Shown here in pieces: positions 59,404 through 64,000 of a DNA stretch of 64,000 bases. The position numbers and the translations under genes were made by a program. Source of the stretch: Oscarella lobularis (lineage: Eukaryota > Porifera > Homoscleromorpha > Homosclerophorida > Oscarellidae); contig NC_089176.1 in assembly GCF_947507565.1 (NCBI RefSeq), positions 1,984,001-2,048,000 on the forward strand. Reading direction: 5' to 3'. The number at the start of each line of letters is the position of its first letter. Positions within the stretch are counted from its first letter, which is position 1. The notes below the pieces were generated by a model that was not told where the DNA came from, searched no databases, and saw only the letters and a program-made list of their open reading frames with translations.

Positions 59404-59463
<60 letters not shown>
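59402..59463. repeat. (GTCT)n microsatellite
   Basis: About 15 uninterrupted GTCT units. It is followed by sequence with a 12-bp perfect inverted repeat (TATGACATCACA, 59517-59545). Confidence 0.95.
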
Positions 59464-59516
59464 GGTAACGCTCACGTCACAATCGCTCTTAGGCCAATCA
59501 CACACAAAGGTGCCTT

Positions 59517-59545
59517 TATGACATCACATTCATTGTGATGTCATA
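59517..59545. repeat. Hairpin with 12-bp perfect stem
   Basis: TATGACATCACA and its complement flank a 5-nt loop (TTCAT). It lies 50 bp after the GTCT tract. It could be the end of a small fold-back element. Confidence 0.8.
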
Positions 59546-59760
59546 ATCTCCCGTATTTTGAACACAATTGCTAGCGAAAAGGTGACGTCACAGTAGATAA
59601 CAACCCCGGATTGTAATGGAAAGCTTTCAGGCAAACACACAGGACGACAAACAGGCTACATCACCCACTTCACACCGGAAATAAAAAGAATAATAAACTG
59701 AAGAGTGCAGAACTGGCCCATAACACTATGATTCATTGAGAAAACCCAGTAAAGGAGCAT

Positions 59761-59808
59761 GTTGGGTTTGTCGTGCTGCGAGCTTCGCTCGCAGCACGCA
59801 AACCCAAC
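59761..59808. repeat. 48-bp hairpin with two-part stem
   Basis: The outer arms are GTTGGGTTTG and CAAACCCAAC. After a small bulge the inner arms are GTGCTGCGAGC and GCTCGCAGCAC, with a TTC loop. It is almost fully self-complementary. The design (outer arm, bulge, inner arm, triloop) is like the hairpins at 58558 and 60735. Confidence 0.88.
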
Positions 59809-60734
59809 TGCGAGCTGATAATCTAGCTTGGCACGTTTTGATATCTGAATGAAACGCCCTAACTCTCTGTCTATGAGTACTGTATAGGCATATCCACCAG
59901 GTGTTTCTAGAGTAAATTTACATCGTACAGTCAAGATAGCTTTTGCGCTGACTCTGACGGTACGATGTTTGCTACCGTAGATCGAACTACTGAGGGTTTT
60001 CGGGGATCATATGATCGCTTACAGCCGGCCATCATTATCTAGTTTCACGTGACGGCCAGCGTAGTATTTTCTCCGTGGAGAGCATCGCGCTTGACTAGAG
60101 AATGATGGCCCGGTGTTCACCGTGTTGCCATCACGCAGAGCCTCCCACAGCTTATCGTACGTCATATTTTTTTATGTTGTCACATATTCACGTGTCGTTA
60201 CAGCCGTTAGCTACTACAGCTCAGTCCTACCCCTACATACTGTAAATACTTGCATGATTGCAATGTTTTCCTAATTAGGCGCTTTTCTGACGTACTGTAT
60301 TTGATAATGTGCTCTGTATTTGAGGAGGACCTATGCATGTGTACGGGTCATATTTCCTGTTACCCGTACACGCGTACATACCCACCCACATACCGTACAT
60401 GAGTGGATACTTTTGATTGTGACGTCAGAGCGTGACAATCAAAACTGTCGTTTCGGTTTCTCAACTCATTTATAACACGGAAAATAGCACAGATCAATTG
60501 GAAACATGGGTTTCTAAGCATTTGTTCCGTTTATGAAAGAAAAAACGCTTAATTCGCGCCGGAAATCGCCTTTTTCGGGTCACCGTTTTAGACCCCATGT
60601 TGCACATGCGCTTTACAAAGTATAGGTTTTCCTATGTGACGTCACAATGCTGTACCGAACAGATGCACAGACATACTGACATACATACACTTCCGGCCTT
60701 GAGATCACGTTTGAGAGAGCCTCCCTCGCCGTTA

Positions 60735-60767
60735 TACGGGCTTGCAAACTGCGTTTGCCTCCCCGTA
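60735..60767. repeat. Small two-part hairpin
   Basis: The outer arms are TACGGG and CCCGTA; the inner arms are GCAAAC and GTTTGC around TGC. It has the same layout as the hairpin at 59761, in a less perfect form. Confidence 0.65.
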
Positions 60768-61448
60768 CAACTGCGGCGATTAGATGCTCCTAAAGGTTTG
60801 ATCACGCTGTAGGTGATCATGCTCGATCTCGTCGCCTTTTTGCGTAGTCTGGCGCGCGTTTTCTGTATTTTGCGAACGTCTCGTGTGCCTAACCGCGCCG
60901 GAATAGCGAGAAATGCTCCACAAATAATAATCTCTCTTTTCGTTTTACCTAGCTGTACGTCGCTACGTGCTGCTGCTATATTTTGGACGCATGGCATGGA
61001 TCTCATACTCTGAGTCAGTTCAATCTATCTGAGCCAGTTATTCCGGCGACTGAGACCCCGTTTGTCGGCAGGATCATTTCCCACACAGCGCCCGAGTAAA
61101 CGCCCAGTGCATGTATGTACGTCAGCCATCTGCATGGAATCTCGCATCTTCCTGGCTTCAGTCCTAGCGAGACACCTAGCTGTAGCGAAGCCCTGGCGCT
61201 GTGGCCTTTACCGTCAGGTCTTACATTAGGCAATGGATGCATCATTTGATGAGAAGGGCGGCTGCTTTGAAGAACGGGGAGGGGAGAATCACTGGCATAT
61301 TTAGACTGACACAGGCAGTCTGCGGTCAGAATCCCTTCATAAGGCAGCGTTCCAACTCGCTCTGAGACTTTCCTTTCGCTCTTGGTAAAAGTAATCAAGA
61401 TTTTCTGTCAAAGCCTTACGCTCAGGGACACAGGGATTCCGGCAAAGA

Positions 61449-61524
61449 ATGGCAAAGGCGGTGCTGTTGACGTTCTTCGTCGGCCTGTTCCTCGCCGTTC
61501 TTTTCAGTGACGTTCTCGGTCAAG
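61449..61524 (+). CDS. Signal-peptide exon of a tandem paralog (partial)
   Basis: The exon encodes MAKAVLLTFFVGLFLAVLFS followed by DVLGQG, nearly the same as exon 1 of the giant gene at 41370. The upstream block and the first part of the following intron are also duplicated. The exon ends GGTCAAG and the next bases are GCAAGT, again a GC donor. No EGF exon follows before the right edge, where the first gene would have reached its EGF after 1.39 kb. The rest of the paralog is therefore outside, the intron is longer, or the copy is only a 5' fragment. Confidence 0.7.
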
Positions 61525-62533
61525 GCAAGTGGAATTCTACACGTGCACGAATACGAACAACTGCACGCACGTCTCAATGAGAGGAGTTTCGCTCCCACTC
61601 GCATTACTCCCGAAACATTCGCAGGCGCGCACGCGAGTTATGAAATTAGGCCTCTGAAACACCCTTTGCCCAGGAAAGATTTGATCCCGCGGCACTCGCG
61701 ATTGAATGAGTGGCCTCGAAATCCTGCCCTGACCCTTCTACGCTGCATTTCCCTCACGTTTTTACTGCGGTAACACCAGACTCTCGCTACCGATGCAACC
61801 GCGAGAGACAGCATGCATGACGAACCACGCGAGCCCACTCACTTCCGTAAAATTAAAATCATAAGGGAGCAATGGAATGAATGAGAGAGAGAGAGAGAGA
61901 GAGAGAGTGAAGCGTTGGTCCTGATAGTATAGCGACGGCTTTAGGACAAGTGCATGGGGCCCTCGACGATCTCTCGGCGGTATTGAAACGCCGTTGGATC
62001 ATTTGATGTCGGACGATCGAAGCTCCGCATTGATACGCAAACAAAGAAGCCCGTTATATTGATTCGACGCAAGACAAACTCTAAGGCTTTGATCATGCTA
62101 ATATCACGATATAGGCACCCTGCATGATCAGTAGAAATAAGTACAGAATTCTCTAGCATTCCCGTTGCTGATTGCAAACGTTTGCTGACTGTGGAGGCCT
62201 CGATCCGGCTGGTCCATTTATATGCATGCATGCGGTCTAATTAAATATTCATGTGGTTGTAATTAATTCGTCTGAAGACATTCCAAACGTGCCAAGCTTC
62301 TATGCTCTGATCGCCGTGTAAGTTGAGACGGTCTTCAATCGTCTGCTGTTGTAACGAGTCTTGGCAAAAAGAGACTTCTAATTGGGGTATCTGACAAAAA
62401 TCCATTTAATTAATTAATATGCGTAGGCAGTGTCTGCCCACTGGCAGTCTCCGTCCTGGCAGCATCTACAGTCTGCTGCAAGTAGTATGTGGCTCTGCTT
62501 GAGAGGGAGCTTGGTCCGAGGTGGTAGTTTTTT

Positions 62534-62559
62534 TGTCTCGGTACCTGAGTACCGAGACA
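62534..62559. repeat. Hairpin with 11-bp perfect stem
   Basis: TGTCTCGGTAC and its complement flank a CTGA loop, preceded by a T-run. It lies within the presumed paralog intron. Confidence 0.85.
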
Positions 62560-62743
62560 TAGTTTTTGGGGTGTAAAAATTTTTGTCGTTGCGTACCGGA
62601 AAAGTGGTTGGTGGTACATTGTCGCGACTTCGTTCGTCAGGTGTCCGATACATTGTAGTTGTGCACCTGGGTATTTGTTAGGGTCCTTGTCTTTTAGTTT
62701 TGGAGAAATTTGGGTCCTTTCGTGAAACAGGATGTGACGTCAC

Positions 62744-62897
62744 AGAAGTTTGGAATGCTCGTTTGCATCTAATTACCAGGCTTTTTGATGTGGGGGGTGG
62801 ATACGTTTCCGCCTTCTCAGAGAAGTTTGGAATGCTCGTTTGCATCTAATTACCGGGCTTCTTGATGTGGGTGGTGCATACGTTTCGGTACACCCGT
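62744..62897. repeat. 77-bp tandem duplication
   Basis: AGAAGTTTGGAATGCTCGTT starts at 62744 and again at 62821. The two 77-bp copies differ at only a few bases, such as CCAGGCTTTTT versus CCGGGCTTCTT. It is a recent local duplication with no coding signal. Confidence 0.88.
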
Positions 62898-64000
62898 TGT
62901 GACAATGCGCTTACCTTTCAGTTTTTTCAAGGTCGTGCCGATGTGCGTTTGCGGCGTTCGGTTTGTTGTTCCGGAGCTTGGGCAAAGTGATGAAAACTGA
63001 CATAAGAAATATGTAAGGATATATGTTCCCGTGTCTGTGGGGCTTGGTTAGGTACTGATCGCTCTTCATCATTTAATTCTCTGAGCGAGGGGCCTGGGAG
63101 ATGGCGTTGTGTCCGTCGCTGCAGCAGTTGAAGCTACGCTAAGGAGCTCAGCATTGTGACTCGCTGAAATGAGGGATGTGAATGAGGTGCGTGCGGTGTT
63201 TTGTCTAGACGTGGTAGGGAGGCGTGACGGTATCAATTTTCCATTTCTCGTGGGAGCGTGGTGAGTCGCCTAAATGCTCACCATGGTACCAGTCAAAATA
63301 AGCGAAACGCCTCTCTACCGTAGTCAAAATACCACGTGCCTCATTTGCCGCTCATTCAGAGTCAGCTAGTCACGCTTGCTGTATACTGCTCAGCACAGCC
63401 TCTGCTGCTGCAGAAATGAACGCGCCGGCATCGCCGCCCATGATAGAATTTTTGAGCAACCTGAAGTATCTAACCAAGCCCTCGACTGACACAAATATCT
63501 CTGCCATATACATTCTTTCAGTTGCCGCCACTTCGCCCATGCCCTAGGAAGAACCCAATGCCGCAAACGATAAGCGGCACAGAAAAGAACTGAAAGGTAT
63601 AGTTCCAAACTTCTGTGACATTTTCGAAAAGAGCGAGCCCTGCCCTAACAATCACCGAGGACGTACACAACAACGCCATGCACGGCTTCCGGCCCCTAGC
63701 TGTCGCTCGCAACTGTTAGCCCGAGCGCAAAAGCTAGGGAAAGAGCTAGGGCAGTGCTAGCGACAGGTTGACAAACGGAGTTTAGAGGGGTCCCAGGACC
63801 CTGAAGGGAGTCCATCAAGGGGAACGCTTAGCTTAGGTGTGAAAGTTGGAGGGCAGGCGGCGAATCTACAACTACTGCTGGACCCGAATTTTTCCCGTGC
63901 ATGTGCGCGTAGTTACCATACGGTTATTTCCGGGACTTGGGCGAATTAAGTGGCAATCGATGTGCATTAGCCTCGACAGCTAGACTCGATCGGGCAAATA

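Larger units (their letters stand above)
58394..61448. other. Non-coding interval between giant gene and its paralog
   Basis: No coding sequence is recognisable over 3 kb. The interval holds GC-rich hairpins, a pair of 28-bp inverted repeats, a (GTCT)n tract, several TGACGTCA-like palindromes (near 59583 and 60640) and, from about 61040, the duplicated upstream block of the paralog. The composition suggests stacked small non-autonomous elements. Confidence 0.5.
61525..64000. other. Presumed first intron of the paralog
   Basis: No exon could be recognised. About 61560-61800 resembles 41480-41700 and about 62030-62420 resembles 41830-42200, so this is duplicated intron. It contains a GA-repeat near 61890, a perfect hairpin at 62534-62559 and a 77-bp tandem duplication near 62744. 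Short minus-strand frames near 63390-63712 have no known domain. Confidence 0.45.

Noticed and set aside
59402-59463. Possible CRISPR-like or satellite array
   Set aside because: It is a simple 4-bp microsatellite without spacers, in an animal genome.
63390-63712. Small minus-strand frames near the right edge
   Set aside because: No domain, signal peptide or splice context supports them.
1-64000. Autonomous retroelements or virus-derived genes
   Set aside because: No reverse transcriptase, integrase, capsid or envelope-like frame and no long terminal repeats were recognised on either strand; only small non-autonomous DNA elements were seen.

Overview
The window looks like animal nuclear DNA from an early-branching, gene-dense metazoan. 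A sponge, possibly a homoscleromorph such as Oscarella or Corticium, is my best guess. The reasons are metazoan gene families (axonemal dynein heavy chain, a DAPK-like ANK-Roc-COR-death protein, RTEL1, a NIDO-AMOP-VWD-EGF membrane mucin), very short spliceosomal introns (about 40-70 nt) and tiny intergenic gaps. The species is inference; the gene identities come from reading the translations.

Region 1-29.5 kb is an accessory, repeatedly duplicated block. Its unit is a minus-strand ankyrin-rich gene, a spacer module on its 5' side, and a plus-strand intronless secreted hydrolase-like gene. Copy A (1-1487) is cut by the window edge. Copy B (7567-11595) has lost the Roc-COR-death end and carries a 935-bp Tc1/mariner-type non-autonomous element. 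A third site (15.2-18.0 kb) keeps only an ankyrin exon scrap and a broken hydrolase. Copy C (18581-26697 plus the hydrolase at 27585-29471) looks complete: ANK repeats, Roc GTPase, COR and death domain(s). A 200-N gap (1990-2189) interrupts one duplicated module, and the end of an outer-arm axonemal dynein heavy chain follows (2190-4015). An adhesion/Methuselah-like 7TM receptor with an N-terminal somatomedin-B domain lies at 12501-14901.

Region 29.5-40.7 kb is a compact housekeeping cluster: RTEL1 (-), THOC3 (+), ANKRD54 (-), DDX47 (+), SNU13 (-). RTEL1/THOC3 and ANKRD54/DDX47 are head-to-head pairs whose start codons are only 54 and 78 bp apart. Scraps resembling SNU13 beside THOC3, and THOC3 beside SNU13, suggest an old duplication with reciprocal loss.

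Region 41.4-58.4 kb appears to be one very large exon-rich gene for a type I membrane protein. In order it has a signal peptide, EGF repeats, Pro/Thr mucin repeats built from a duplicated two-exon cassette, a CILP/FAM171-like region, a sushi domain, more mucin repeats, EGF repeats, NIDO-AMOP-VWD, a long EGF array, three DUF4215-like Cys repeats, adhesin/cadherin-like repeats, a transmembrane helix and a very short tail. A second copy of its promoter and signal-peptide exon lies at 61.0-61.5 kb, so a tandem paralog starts there and leaves the window. The DNA between and after them (58.4-64 kb) is non-coding and rich in hairpins, inverted repeats, a (GTCT)n tract and a 77-bp tandem duplication. 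No reverse transcriptase, integrase, transposase, capsid gene, CRISPR array or convincing tRNA/rRNA gene was seen.
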